From JAWWOL01 sp033851545 (GTDB lineage: Bacteria > Actinomycetota > Actinomycetes > JAWWOL01), in NCBI GenBank assembly GCA_033851545.1, contig JAWWOO010000034.1:1-64000 (forward strand): a stretch of DNA of 64,000 bases, given 5' to 3'. Position 1 is the stretch's first letter, and every line of letters begins with the position of its first letter. Made by a program: the position numbers and the translations under genes. The notes below the pieces were generated by a model, which worked only from the letters and a program-made list of their open reading frames with translations, was not told where the DNA came from and ran no database searches. Positions 51,004 to 60,072 of the stretch are shown one piece after another.

Positions 51004-52665
51004 CTACTCGGTGCCCAGGACCCGCCAGGCACGGGTCGCGACATGCACGTTGAGGCGGGTGTCCGCGTCGCTGAGATCGAAACCACCGAGATCGCGGATG
51101 CGTCGTAGCCGATAGCGCAGGGTGCTGCGGTGGATCAGCAGCGAATGCGCGGTCAGGTCGTAGCTGCCTCCGCAATCAAGAAAATGGGCCACAGTGTTGA
51201 CCAGCTCCGCATTCCGGGAAGCGTCGTAGTCGATCAGCGCACCCAGCCAGCGCCGGACGAACGTGTCGACCGCACCCCCCCGCTCGGGGTCCTCCAAGAT
51301 CTGGTAAAGGCCCAGTTCTGAGAAGTCGGTCCCGCCATCCGGTTCAGCCGACCTGTCGCGCACCCGTAATGCCCTGAGCGCTTGGGTGTAGGAGCGAGGA
51401 ATCGCTGATGGGCCGACGGCGGCTTCACCCACTCCGACAGAATTGGGCAGGTCACCTCGTGATCGCTTGAGCGCCTCGTGCAGGCGCCGGGCATCGGTTC
51501 CACTGTCCAGAATCGCCACGTGGAGAGCCCGGCGTCGACCGACCAGGGGACGGGCATCATCCGGTGAGCCGGCTTGACGCAAGGCGCTCTCGACCCACGA
51601 CTGGTCCTGCTCGGCATCGCAGCGGATGACCGCGACCTGATGCGGTTGATCCAGGTCATGTCCGAACAGTGCAGCACGGGTACAGGCCTCGTCCTCGTCG
51701 ATGCCTTCGATCAGCTCGACCACGAGTTCTCGACGTAGCCGCATCTCCATCTCTGCCAATGCGAGACGATGGGCGAGCTCGCCTGTCAAGAGCGCGGCAG
51801 TGCGCTCGAGAACATAGGACTCGAACTCGCCGGCGGAGTGGTCGACATCGAGGAGCAGGACACCGCCGAGCACGTCGCTACCGGGCCTGGCCGCCGCGAC
51901 CAGGGAGTCGGTGAACCGAATCGACGTCCCGGCGTCCGCCGCCGTGGTGAGATCCAGCCTGGTCGGCATCCGCACCTCGTTCCAGACATTCGCTGCCGCG
52001 GTGTCCTCCGCGCTCGTCTGCAGGCGCCCGAACTGGTCGACGATGGCAACCGGAAGGCGGGTGAGGGAGTACGCCGTCCTCGCCAGGTCCGAGGCGTGGC
52101 CGTGGACCGCGGCGTCGGTCATCAGTTCATGCGCCAGCGTCCGACGCGACAACTCGTTGACGGATGCCTCCAGGCGCGCACTTGCCAGAATCTGCGCCTC
52201 GTTGGCGGCGAGCACGAGACCGGCTCGCTCTCCCACGACCAGGGCCGTGGCGGTCTGCTGCGCCAGCACAGACACCAAGAACCGATCCGAGGGCTCAGGC
52301 TCCGCGTCAGCCCCGACCACGAGGTATCCCTCGTGCGTGCCGAGGCTGAACATCGACGTGGCCCACATCCAGTGGCCGTTGGATCCGTCCAGTGTGCCGT
52401 CGGTCCCGGCAAGGGCGTTCAGTGCGGAGACAAGCCAAGCCGGCCCGCACCACGGGGCGTGATCGACCACTCGCCCACCGTCGAAGATCGCCAGATAGAT
52501 GCCGAGGAGCCGCAAGGCGCCTATCGATGGGAAGGACGACGACGCCAGGCGCAGGATGTCGTCGCGACTGTCAACACTCAGCATCGAGTTCGACAGGGAG
52601 TGGATCTCCCGAAGAGCAGCGAGTTGCGTCTGCGAGCCGTTGCCGGGCCCCTGTTCAGCGTCCAT
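51004..52665 (-). CDS. PucR-type transcriptional regulator
   Basis: 553 aa. The C-terminal PucR helix-turn-helix is clear: SYDLTAHSLLIHRSTLRYRL then RIRDLGGFDLSDADTRLN. The first 150 residues look like a GAF-type sensory domain; the middle matches the PucR/CdaR GGDEF-like part. ATG 52665 is the first convincing start, with GGAAG upstream. It is divergent from the isochorismatase-like gene across 295 bases and probably controls it. Confidence 0.85.
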   Translation of the reverse strand: MDAEQGPGNGSQTQLAALREIHSLSNSMLSVDSRDDILRLASSSFPSIGALRLLGIYLAIFDGGRVVDHAPWCGPAWLVSALNALAGTDGTLDGSNGHWMWATSMFSLGTHEGYLVVGADAEPEPSDRFLVSVLAQQTATALVVGERAGLVLAANEAQILASARLEASVNELSRRTLAHELMTDAAVHGHASDLARTAYSLTRLPVAIVDQFGRLQTSAEDTAAANVWNEVRMPTRLDLTTAADAGTSIRFTDSLVAAARPGSDVLGGVLLLDVDHSAGEFESYVLERTAALLTGELAHRLALAEMEMRLRRELVVELIEGIDEDEACTRAALFGHDLDQPHQVAVIRCDAEQDQSWVESALRQAGSPDDARPLVGRRRALHVAILDSGTDARRLHEALKRSRGDLPNSVGVGEAAVGPSAIPRSYTQALRALRVRDRSAEPDGGTDFSELGLYQILEDPERGGAVDTFVRRWLGALIDYDASRNAELVNTVAHFLDCGGSYDLTAHSLLIHRSTLRYRLRRIRDLGGFDLSDADTRLNVHVATRAWRVLGTE

Positions 52666-52753
52666 GCCCACTTCCAGGCTCAGGGCCCCCACGTGGTACC
52701 TGCGACCTCCCCCCATATGCCGGGCGCAATCATGGGAGCTTCTTAAGCAAGGG

Positions 52754-52776
52754 ACGGCGGCATGTTCGGCCGCCGT
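52754..52776. promoter_or_regulatory. Inverted repeat in the pucR-like/isochorismatase divergent region
   Basis: ACGGCGGC (52754-52761) and GCCGCCGT (52769-52776) are perfect arms around ATGTTCG. A terminator is not expected between divergent genes, so an operator for the PucR-type protein is the better guess. Confidence 0.5.
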
Positions 52777-52960
52777 GATCACCCGCGAGGGGGCCCGGGA
52801 CTGCGTAGTTATGTCACCATCCGCGGGGTCGCTCCGCTGCGCCCCACGGCCCGAGACGGACGGAAGGAGAGCAGCCGCGGTGACCCTGGCCAGGTGTCGG
52901 TGGATGGGCCCAGCGTGATACATGTGGCAGCGGCCCGTCTGATCAGAAGAGGAGACCATC

Positions 52961-53515
52961 ATGACCACGCTGTCAGATCGACCCAACACCGCGTTGATGG
53001 TGATCGACGTCCAGAAGGGCTTCGTGGCCGACGCCCACCAGCGCGACGCGGTCGTCGCCAATATCGCAACGCTCGTCGACAAGGCGCGCGACGAGGGTGT
53101 CCCGATCGTCTGGGTCCAGCACTCCGACGAGCAGGTGGCGAAGGGGAGTGACGCCTGGGAGTACGTCTCGGAGCTGGTTCGCCAGGAATCAGAACCGTTG
53201 GTGCACAAGACGTTCGGCGACTCCTTCGAGGACACCGACTTGGAGCAGGTGCTGGCCAGGGTTGGAGTCGGACGCCTGGTCGTGACCGGCGCGCAGACGG
53301 ATGAGTGCATCCGGTCCACGATCCACGGCGCCTTCGTACGTGGCTACGACGTGACGCTCGTCGGTGACGCGCACACGACCGAGGATCAGAGCGCGTGGGG
53401 GGCCCCGCCGCCGGACAAGGTCATCGCGCACACGAACCTCTACTGGAAGTACCACGCGGCGCCCGGCCGGACCGCTGGCGTCACGGAGACGAAGGAGGTC
53501 ACGTTCAGCGGCTGA
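52961..53515 (+). CDS. Isochorismatase-like cysteine hydrolase
   Basis: 184 aa. The catalytic triad is Asp16 (MVIDVQ), Lys83 (VHKTFGDSF) and Cys116 (QTDECIRST). This family contains nicotinamidases, N-carbamoylsarcosine amidases and related enzymes; the sequence does not fix the substrate. AGAGGAGA precedes the ATG. A PucR-type regulator upstream would fit a purine or ureide-related substrate, but that is weak inference. Confidence 0.9.
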   Translation: MTTLSDRPNTALMVIDVQKGFVADAHQRDAVVANIATLVDKARDEGVPIVWVQHSDEQVAKGSDAWEYVSELVRQESEPLVHKTFGDSFEDTDLEQVLARVGVGRLVVTGAQTDECIRSTIHGAFVRGYDVTLVGDAHTTEDQSAWGAPPPDKVIAHTNLYWKYHAAPGRTAGVTETKEVTFSG

Positions 53516-53611
53516 GCCGGCTCGGCAGCGGAGCGAGACGTTCGGACGTGCGGGGTCTGTCGAAGGGGCATCAGCGCCTTCGGCACCACCCAAGGCCCGG
53601 TTGCGGGGACG

Positions 53612-54289
53612 TCAGCCGTCGGAGCGACCGCTCGCCGCGTCGTGCACGCAACGGGCGATCTGCACGCGGTTGGTCACCTCCAGCTTGGTGAACAGTGCCG
53701 CCACGTGCGTCTTGACAGTCGCCACACCGAGGTAGAGCCGCTGGGCGATCTCGGCGTTGGTCAGACCTTCGCTGACGGCAATGGCCACCTCGCGCTCGCG
53801 GTCGGTCAGCCTCGCCAGCAGCGCACTGGCCGCCGGCTGGCGGGACTCACGTGGCCGCGTCACGCTGGCGATCAGCTGCGCGGTGACGCTGGGAGACAGG
53901 ATCGGCTGCCCCACGGCCACCCGCCGGATCGCGTCGAGGATGTCGACCGGCGGGGTGTCCTTCAGGAGGAAGCCGGACGCGCCGTGACCCAACGCGGTCA
54001 GCACGAGTTCGTCGGTGTCGAAGGTGGTCAGGACGATGATCCGCGTCGAGGACCCCTCGTCACGCAGCCGTCGGGTGGCGGACAGCCCGTCCATCCGCGG
54101 CATCCGGATGTCCATCAACACCACGTCGGGCACCTCGCGCGCCACCAGGGTGAGCGCCTCCTGGCCGTCAGCGGCTTCGCCGACGACAGTCACGTCAGGC
54201 GTGCCGCCGAGGATCATCCGCAAGCCGGCGCGCACGAGCGGATCGTCGTCGACGATGAGCACGCGGACGGCCGCACTCACTTCTGCCAT
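53612..54289 (-). CDS. NarL/LuxR-type response regulator
   Basis: 225 aa. Receiver domain with DDD near residue 15 and phospho-acceptor Asp60 (VLMDIRMPRMDG), conserved Lys in LLKDTPP; LuxR-type helix-turn-helix at about 160-215 (LTDREREVAIAVSEGLTNAEIA cut at its turn). The start at 54289 overlaps the kinase gene by 13 bases. Together with the kinase it faces the MMPL exporter. Confidence 0.93.
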   Translation of the reverse strand: MAEVSAAVRVLIVDDDPLVRAGLRMILGGTPDVTVVGEAADGQEALTLVAREVPDVVLMDIRMPRMDGLSATRRLRDEGSSTRIIVLTTFDTDELVLTALGHGASGFLLKDTPPVDILDAIRRVAVGQPILSPSVTAQLIASVTRPRESRQPAASALLARLTDREREVAIAVSEGLTNAEIAQRLYLGVATVKTHVAALFTKLEVTNRVQIARCVHDAASGRSDG

Positions 54290-55497
54290 GGCAACCTCGC
54301 TCGCAGGACGAAGGACCCGTCGGGCCGCAGTCCGTGCTCCAGTGTCCCGCCGGCAAGCGCCACGCGTTCGGCCAGGCCCACTAGTCCCACCCCGGAGGGC
54401 GGCAGGTCGATGCCGGCCGGCCCCGTACCGTTGCGGACCTCGACCTCGAGGCCGAAGCCGGCTGCCCCGGACAGCCGGACAGTGGCTGCCTCGCCGGGGG
54501 CGTGCTTGCGGGCGTTGGTCAAGGCTTCCTGCACGACGCGGAATCCTGTACGGGACAGGGTTGTGGGGACGCCTTCGGCGCCATCCGCGGCGAGCCCGGA
54601 AGTGTCCAGGGTGATGACCGAGCCTGCCTCGCGCGCGTCCGCCACCAGCGCCGGCAGCTCGGCCAGCGTCGGCTGCGGCTGCTCCACCGCGCCTGCGTCC
54701 TCCGCCCGCAGTACGCCCAGCACCTGACGCAGCTCGGCCAAGGCGAGCTGGGCGTTGGCCTGGATCGTCCGGGCGGACTCGGCCGTCTGCTCGCGGGTGA
54801 GGTCGTCGCGGTAGGCAAGGGCTCCCGCATGAAGGGCGACGAGCGAGATCCGGTGGGCCAGGACGTCGTGCATCTCGCGGGCGATCCGGGTCCGCTCCGA
54901 GGTACGGGCGAAGTCGGCAGCCGCGGCCTGCTCGCGCTCTGCGGCGAGGACTCGCTCGCGTGCCGTCGCCGTCAGCTCGCGCCGCGCCCCGAGGTAGTAG
55001 CCGCTCGCGAACGCAGCTGCCTGGATCAGCAGCCCGACACTGACTGCGAATGCGGTCTGCCATCCGAAGTCCCTGTCCGGCGTGCGGATCGGCAGCTTCA
55101 GCACGACGACCACGACCTCGGCGGCGAGGTAGGAGCCGACAGCAGCGGCAACCCAACCGCGCCGTCGCCAGGTACCCAGGGAGCAGATCGCAACGACGGC
55201 CACGCCGAGGTTGGCCGTCGACACCGCCATCAGGGCCGCCGCCATGCAGCCGACCGCCAGCGGATGACGGCGGCGGCGGGGGAGGAGGAGAAGGGCCGCC
55301 ACGCCGATCGCGAGGTCGACGGTCAGGGCCGCCACTGCGGCGGCGTGCTGCGCGTGGGTGAGCGGAATCGCCGTGTGGAGGCGCCCCGTGACGTTGACCG
55401 ACCAGGCAAGCGCGCCCACCGCGACTGCGATGCCGTAACGCAGCAGCTGGGCGCGCCGAGGCAACTCCGGGTGCATTGGGTCGGAAGCGGTGGGCAT
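54277..55497 (-). CDS. Two-component sensor histidine kinase (HPK7, NarX-like)
   Basis: 406 aa with about five hydrophobic spans (residues 22-170), a HisKA_3 domain with the phospho-acceptor His210 in REMHDVLAHR, and a C-terminal ATPase ending in GVGLVGLAERV and LRARLPW. ATG 55497 (MPTASDP) is preferred over longer readings that would run into the divergent promoter; ATG 55476 is an alternative. Signal unknown. Confidence 0.9.
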   Translation of the reverse strand: MPTASDPMHPELPRRAQLLRYGIAVAVGALAWSVNVTGRLHTAIPLTHAQHAAAVAALTVDLAIGVAALLLLPRRRRHPLAVGCMAAALMAVSTANLGVAVVAICSLGTWRRRGWVAAAVGSYLAAEVVVVVLKLPIRTPDRDFGWQTAFAVSVGLLIQAAAFASGYYLGARRELTATARERVLAAEREQAAAADFARTSERTRIAREMHDVLAHRISLVALHAGALAYRDDLTREQTAESARTIQANAQLALAELRQVLGVLRAEDAGAVEQPQPTLAELPALVADAREAGSVITLDTSGLAADGAEGVPTTLSRTGFRVVQEALTNARKHAPGEAATVRLSGAAGFGLEVEVRNGTGPAGIDLPPSGVGLVGLAERVALAGGTLEHGLRPDGSFVLRARLPWQK

Positions 55498-55584
55498 GGG
55501 CCTCAGCGTAGGGACCTGAGCCTGCCTCCGGCTCCATCCTGCGGCTAGAGGGGCCTCCGCCTTTCGGCTGACCCGGTCCATCCC

Positions 55585-55614
55585 CGGTACGGAGGCCCGG
55601 CAGGGCCCGTACCG
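55585..55614. promoter_or_regulatory. Palindrome in the kinase/MMPL divergent promoter
   Basis: CGGTACGG (55585-55592) and CCGTACCG (55607-55614) are perfect arms whose centres are 22 bases apart, two turns of the helix. It sits between the two-component genes and the exporter, as expected for a LuxR-type response-regulator site. Confidence 0.55.
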
Positions 55615-55669
55615 CGACGGTGGTGTTGCCGCCACCTCCGAGCGGCCTGCCGGATCTGGAAGGTGCAAC

Positions 55670-57877
55670 ATGCGCACACTCGCTCTCTGGTGTTTCCGTC
55701 ACCGTCGGCTCGTCGTCGTCGGTTGGTTGCTCGCGGTGGTCGCGCTGGTCGGTGCGTCCCAGGCCGCCGGCACTGCGTTCGACAACTCGCTCTCGCTGCC
55801 GGGCACCGACTCGGCAAAGGCAGAGGCGTTGCTACGAGCCAATGCTCCCAAGGCTGCTGGCGACGCCGAGCAGATCGTCGTTGCGACCAAAGGTGGTGCG
55901 ACCCTGACCGACCCGGCCGTACGGGCGCAGGCTGAGGCCCTTTTCGCTCGGTTGGCCAGATTGCCTGGTGTCACGGGGATAACGTCCCCGTACTCGGCCG
56001 GGGGAGCAGCACAGCTGAGCGCCGACGGCACCGTCGGCTTCGCCACGTTGACGTACGCGGCCAACGCCGACGCCATCACGACCAGCGACGGCGCTGCCCT
56101 GGTCACGGCGGCCCGGTCCTTCCGCAGCGCCGCCCTGGACGTGGCGGTGGAGGGTGAGGCAGCGACAAAGGCGGCTGAGCAGCACCTCGGCGGCGTGGGG
56201 CTGGGAATCATCGCCGCTCTCGTCGTCCTGTTCCTGGTGTTCGGCTCATTGCTCGCCGCATCGCTGCCCATCGCGGCAACCTTGCTGGCCCTGCCTGCCG
56301 CCACCAGCGCTGTCGCGCTTCTCGCCCACGTCATCGCCATCCCGGAGTCCTCGGGTCAGGTGGTGACTCTCATCGCGCTCGGCGTAGGTGTGGACTACGC
56401 GCTGTTCATCGTGACCCGGATGCGCCAGGGGCTGCAGGACGGCAGGGACGTCGAGTCGGCGATCGTCAACGCGGTGGTGACCTCCGGGCGGGCGGTGCTG
56501 CTGGCCGGCGCCGTCGTCTGCGTCGCCATGCTCGGCCTGCTTGTGCTCGGTGTCGGCCTGCTCAGTGGGCTCGGCATTGCCGCGAGCATCGGCGTGATTT
56601 TCACCATGGCCACGTCGGTGACCCTGCTGCCCGCCCTGCTGGGATTCTTCGGCGTACGGGTGCTCAGCCGCAAGCAGCGCCGCGACCTCGCGGCCGGCAC
56701 TGTGCCTGCTGAGTCGGGGGTCTGGTGGCGATGGTCCGCATTCATCGCCCGCCGGCCGGCGTTGCCGGCGGTTGCCGCGCTGTTCGTCGTCGGCATTCTC
56801 GCCGTGCCGTTCTTCTCGCTGCGACTGGGCTTCGCCGACGCGGGCAATGCGGCGCCGACGGACAGCAGTCGCCAGGCGTACGACCTGCTGGCCCGTGGCT
56901 TCGGGCCAGGCTTCAACGGGCCGCTGCAGATCGCCGTGGAGGCGCCCACTGCAGCGAGCGCGGACGTGGTGCCGGCGATGGTCCGGGCCATCGCGGCCGA
57001 CCCGGGCGTCGCCGCTGTCGCCGCGCCTACTTTCCTTGCACAGCTGGGCGACACCCGGGTGTCTGCGGTGGCGGTCTACCCGTCCAGCGCTCCGCAGGAC
57101 GCGGCAACGGACGAGCTGGTGCACCGACTGCGCGGCAGCGTGATCCCGACGGCGCTGCGGGGATCCGGCGCCGTCGCGTACATCGGCGGAGCAACGGCTA
57201 CGTCGGCTGACATCTCGACGCTGCTCGGAGAGAAGATTCCGCTGTTCATCGGCGTCGTCGTGCTGCTGTCCTTCCTGCTCCTGACGGTGGTGCTGCGGAG
57301 CATCGTGGTGCCGTTGGTGGCGGCGCTGATGAACCTGCTCTCCGCCGGCGCGACCTTCGGGGTGCTCTCCGCGGCGTATGTCTGGGGCTGGGGCGGTGAT
57401 CTGCTCGGTGCCGGAAAGCCCGGCCCGATCGAGGCTCCGCTGCCGGTGGTCATCTTCGCCATCCTGTTCGGACTGTCCATGGACTACCAGGTGTTCCTGA
57501 CCTCACGCATCCTGGAGGAATGGCGCAGTAGCGGGGACAACCGGCAGGCGGTGACGCGTGGCCTGGCCATCACCGGGCGGACCATTACGGCGGCGGCGCT
57601 CATCATGATCGTGGTGTTCGGCTCCTTCATCCTCGGCGGCAACCGGCTGATCAGGGAGTTCGGACTCGGGCTCTCCGCGGCTGTGTTCGTGGACGCGTTT
57701 CTGATCCGGGTCGCCGTGGTGCCGGCCGTGATGCTGCTGCTGGGACGATGGAACTGGTGGCTGCCGCGCCGGCTCGACGCCGCGATGCCTCACCTCGCGC
57801 TGGAGCGTCCCGAGCCGCTGTTGCCCGGCGTCGTCCCCGTACCGCGGCGGGTCGAGGAGTCGCTGGTAGGCAACTGA
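55670..57877 (+). CDS. MMPL/RND-family exporter
   Basis: 735-aa membrane protein with the MMPL layout: one N-terminal span, a large outer loop, about five spans, repeated. Diagnostic pieces are GVGVDYALFIVTRMRQ in the first half and FGLSMDYQVFLTSRILEEW in the second, the proton-relay repeats. In related bacteria MMPL proteins export lipids, glycolipids or antibiotics. ATG 55670 follows GGAAGGTG. Probably controlled by the divergent two-component system. Confidence 0.93.
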   Translation: MRTLALWCFRHRRLVVVGWLLAVVALVGASQAAGTAFDNSLSLPGTDSAKAEALLRANAPKAAGDAEQIVVATKGGATLTDPAVRAQAEALFARLARLPGVTGITSPYSAGGAAQLSADGTVGFATLTYAANADAITTSDGAALVTAARSFRSAALDVAVEGEAATKAAEQHLGGVGLGIIAALVVLFLVFGSLLAASLPIAATLLALPAATSAVALLAHVIAIPESSGQVVTLIALGVGVDYALFIVTRMRQGLQDGRDVESAIVNAVVTSGRAVLLAGAVVCVAMLGLLVLGVGLLSGLGIAASIGVIFTMATSVTLLPALLGFFGVRVLSRKQRRDLAAGTVPAESGVWWRWSAFIARRPALPAVAALFVVGILAVPFFSLRLGFADAGNAAPTDSSRQAYDLLARGFGPGFNGPLQIAVEAPTAASADVVPAMVRAIAADPGVAAVAAPTFLAQLGDTRVSAVAVYPSSAPQDAATDELVHRLRGSVIPTALRGSGAVAYIGGATATSADISTLLGEKIPLFIGVVVLLSFLLLTVVLRSIVVPLVAALMNLLSAGATFGVLSAAYVWGWGGDLLGAGKPGPIEAPLPVVIFAILFGLSMDYQVFLTSRILEEWRSSGDNRQAVTRGLAITGRTITAAALIMIVVFGSFILGGNRLIREFGLGLSAAVFVDAFLIRVAVVPAVMLLLGRWNWWLPRRLDAAMPHLALERPEPLLPGVVPVPRRVEESLVGN

Positions 57878-57900
57878 CGGAGCGGACTCGTTCTGCCTCG

Positions 57901-57934
57901 GACGCCCCCGTGCTGTCGCCATGACGGGGGCGTC
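57901..57934 (+). terminator. Strong terminator hairpin after the MMPL gene
   Basis: An 11-base perfect stem: GACGCCCCCGT (57901-57911) and ACGGGGGCGTC (57924-57934), with a 12-base loop. It separates the exporter from the small-protein/radical SAM pair. Confidence 0.7.
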
Positions 57935-58213
57935 ACGGCTGCCCAAGTGGCTCTCGGCCCCGCGGCGGAGGGCCTTGACTCGGCCTACGGGGCACGAGCA
58001 CGATACGGAGATCGCGTCGTGCACCGGACCATGACGGCGTCCGTTGCGCGCAACTGGTCGCAGCCCTCGGGGGTGCGCGAACGCCGCCGGCATCGACTTT
58101 GTGACCTGAGTGCAGTCCTCTGCGCCCTGCACGTCTCGTCGCCGTGCGGCACCCCGTCCCCGTGGTGTGCTGTGTTCGGCGACGCCGGTCGCCGTGTCCG
58201 CGAGGAGTGGGAT
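57935..58213 (+). promoter_or_regulatory. Leader region of the small-protein/radical SAM operon
   Basis: About 280 bases with no supported gene. TTGACT (57975-57980) with CACGAT 18 bases on could be a promoter, leaving a leader of about 200 bases. GAGGAG at 58202-58207 is the ribosome site for the small gene. An upstream in-frame extension of that gene is possible but lacks a good start. Confidence 0.4.
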
Positions 58214-58426
58214 ATGCCCCGATTCGAGGAAGAACTGCCGCAGCTGCTCCGGTGGGACCCGGGCATCATCTACGACCCGATCCCGGAGTGGTGGATCCGC
58301 GGGCTCAACGAGGCGCAACAGGTGGAGCTGATCGCCGTACGGCTCGAGGTGACCCGACAGGTGCTTCAGGTGCAGGCTGAGGGTCTGGGCAGGGCGGTAG
58401 AAGTCCTCCGCTCGAAGAAGGGGTGA
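58214..58426 (+). CDS. Small protein coupled to a B12-radical SAM enzyme
   Basis: 70 aa, family not recognised. The N-terminal half is rich in Trp, Pro and acidic residues (LLRWDPGIIYDPIPEWWIRG); the C-terminal half looks like one long amphipathic helix (VELIAVRLEVTRQVLQVQA) ending in SKKG. There is no Cys and no obvious signal peptide. ATG 58214 has GAGGAG 6 bases upstream, and the stop overlaps the radical SAM start as GTGA. It could be a substrate (RiPP-like precursor) or a binding partner of that enzyme; both are inference. Confidence 0.7.
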   Translation: MPRFEEELPQLLRWDPGIIYDPIPEWWIRGLNEAQQVELIAVRLEVTRQVLQVQAEGLGRAVEVLRSKKG

Positions 58427-60048
58427 CACGCGTGGCCGCGCGGCCAGGGTCGGAGGTGCTGCTCGTCGGGTACCAGGACCAGGGCAACCTCGGCATGGGC
58501 TATCTCGCTGCCGTCCTGCAGCAACATGGTCACACGGTCCGCCTCGTGGACGTCCGGGACGGACCCGAGAGCATCCTGCGGCAGGTACGCGAGGCCCAGC
58601 CGCTGGTCGTCGGCTTCTCGCTGATCTTCCAGTTCTTTCTGCCGAAGTTCCGGGCGGTGGCGGCCTACCTTCGGGACGCCGGCGTCGACAGCCACTTCAC
58701 GATCGGCGGCCACTATCCGAGCCTTTGTCACGATGAGGTTCTCGCCCAGATGCCGGAGCTGGACAGCGTCGCGCGTTACGAGGGTGAGCTGACGCTGCTC
58801 GACCTGGTGGAGCGGCTCGGCTCGGGCCAGGACTGGCACGAGGTGCCCGGCCTGGCGTACCTCAGGGAGGGCGAGGTCTGCGAGAGTGCCCCGCGGGCGC
58901 TCACCCAGGACCTGGACTCGCTGCCGTTGCCGTACCGGCCTTATGACCCGCAGCTCATTCTCGGCCTGCCGACCCTGCCGCTGCTGGCGAGCCGGGGTTG
59001 CGCTCGCCGCTGCTCGTTCTGCTCGATCCACACGTTCTACCGCACCGCACCCGGCAAGGTCGTGCGCGTCAGGGCCGCTGCAGCCGTCGTCGACGAGATG
59101 ACGATGCTGTACATCGACCGAGGTGTCAGGGTCTTCCTGTTCCAGGACGACGACTTCCCGTTGTGGGGGAGGGCCGGCCGGAAGTGGGTCGACGAGCTGG
59201 CTGCTCGCCTGTGGGACAGCGGCCTTGCGGAGAAGGCGATCTGGAAGATCAGCTGTCGTGCCGAGTACGTCGAGCCGGAACTGTTCGGCGCGCTGCGGGA
59301 TGCAGGGCTGTTCATGACGTACATGGGAATCGAGTCGGGTGTGGAGAGCGGCCTCGAGGTCCTGCACAAGCAAATGAGCGTCCAGCAGAACCTCGACGGC
59401 GTCCGGATCCTCAAGGAACTGGGCATCATGTTCTCGTACGGGTTCATGCTCTTCGACCCGTCGAGCACCTTCGAGACCGTTCGTCGCAACATCGGTTTCC
59501 TGCGCGAGATCGTGGGCGACGGCAGCAGCGCGGCCCTGTTCTGCCGGATGCTGCCCTACGGCGGCACTCCGATCAGGGATCAGCTGGCCTTGGAGGGCCG
59601 GCTCAAGGGCGACGTGACGCACCCGGACTACGACTTCCTTGATCTGCGGCTGAACGACTACCACCGTCTGCTGGACCGGGCGGTGGCGCGGTGGGTTCAC
59701 AACGACGGTGTCTCTCACCAGCTCAACTGGGCGTGGGACGAGCTGGGCACCGTGGCTCGATTGGTGCCCGGCCTCGAGGGGGTCGAGGACTACGACAAGG
59801 CCCTGCGCGGACTGACCGCGTGGAGCAACGAGCAACTGTTCCGGCTGGTGGAGACGTCCTCACAGGACTTCGAGGACGGTGACCCGAGGGGACCGGACGA
59901 GCTCCAGGCTCGTCGCGACACCGCCGTCATTCAGAGCAAGCTGCTCGACCTGCGGAACGCGTTCGTGCGGCTCAACGCCGATGTGCTGCTCGAGGCAATC
60001 AGCGAAGTGCGGATGAGCGGCCCGATCATGGCGCCGCAGGTGCACTGA
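58423..60048 (+). CDS. Cobalamin-binding radical SAM enzyme
   Basis: 541 aa. An N-terminal B12-binding Rossmann domain (about 10-130: EVLLVGYQDQGNLGMGYLAA) is followed by the radical SAM barrel with the cluster motif Cys193-x3-Cys197-x2-Cys200 (CARRCSFC), then a helical C-terminal domain. This class carries out methylations and rearrangements of unactivated carbons in antibiotics, hopanoids, bacteriochlorophyll and peptides. Product unknown. The start GTG overlaps the small gene's stop. It converges with helR, 24 bases away. Confidence 0.9.
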   Translation: MTRVAARPGSEVLLVGYQDQGNLGMGYLAAVLQQHGHTVRLVDVRDGPESILRQVREAQPLVVGFSLIFQFFLPKFRAVAAYLRDAGVDSHFTIGGHYPSLCHDEVLAQMPELDSVARYEGELTLLDLVERLGSGQDWHEVPGLAYLREGEVCESAPRALTQDLDSLPLPYRPYDPQLILGLPTLPLLASRGCARRCSFCSIHTFYRTAPGKVVRVRAAAAVVDEMTMLYIDRGVRVFLFQDDDFPLWGRAGRKWVDELAARLWDSGLAEKAIWKISCRAEYVEPELFGALRDAGLFMTYMGIESGVESGLEVLHKQMSVQQNLDGVRILKELGIMFSYGFMLFDPSSTFETVRRNIGFLREIVGDGSSAALFCRMLPYGGTPIRDQLALEGRLKGDVTHPDYDFLDLRLNDYHRLLDRAVARWVHNDGVSHQLNWAWDELGTVARLVPGLEGVEDYDKALRGLTAWSNEQLFRLVETSSQDFEDGDPRGPDELQARRDTAVIQSKLLDLRNAFVRLNADVLLEAISEVRMSGPIMAPQVH

Positions 60049-60072
60049 AGCTCGGAGGCCCACCGGTCGACG

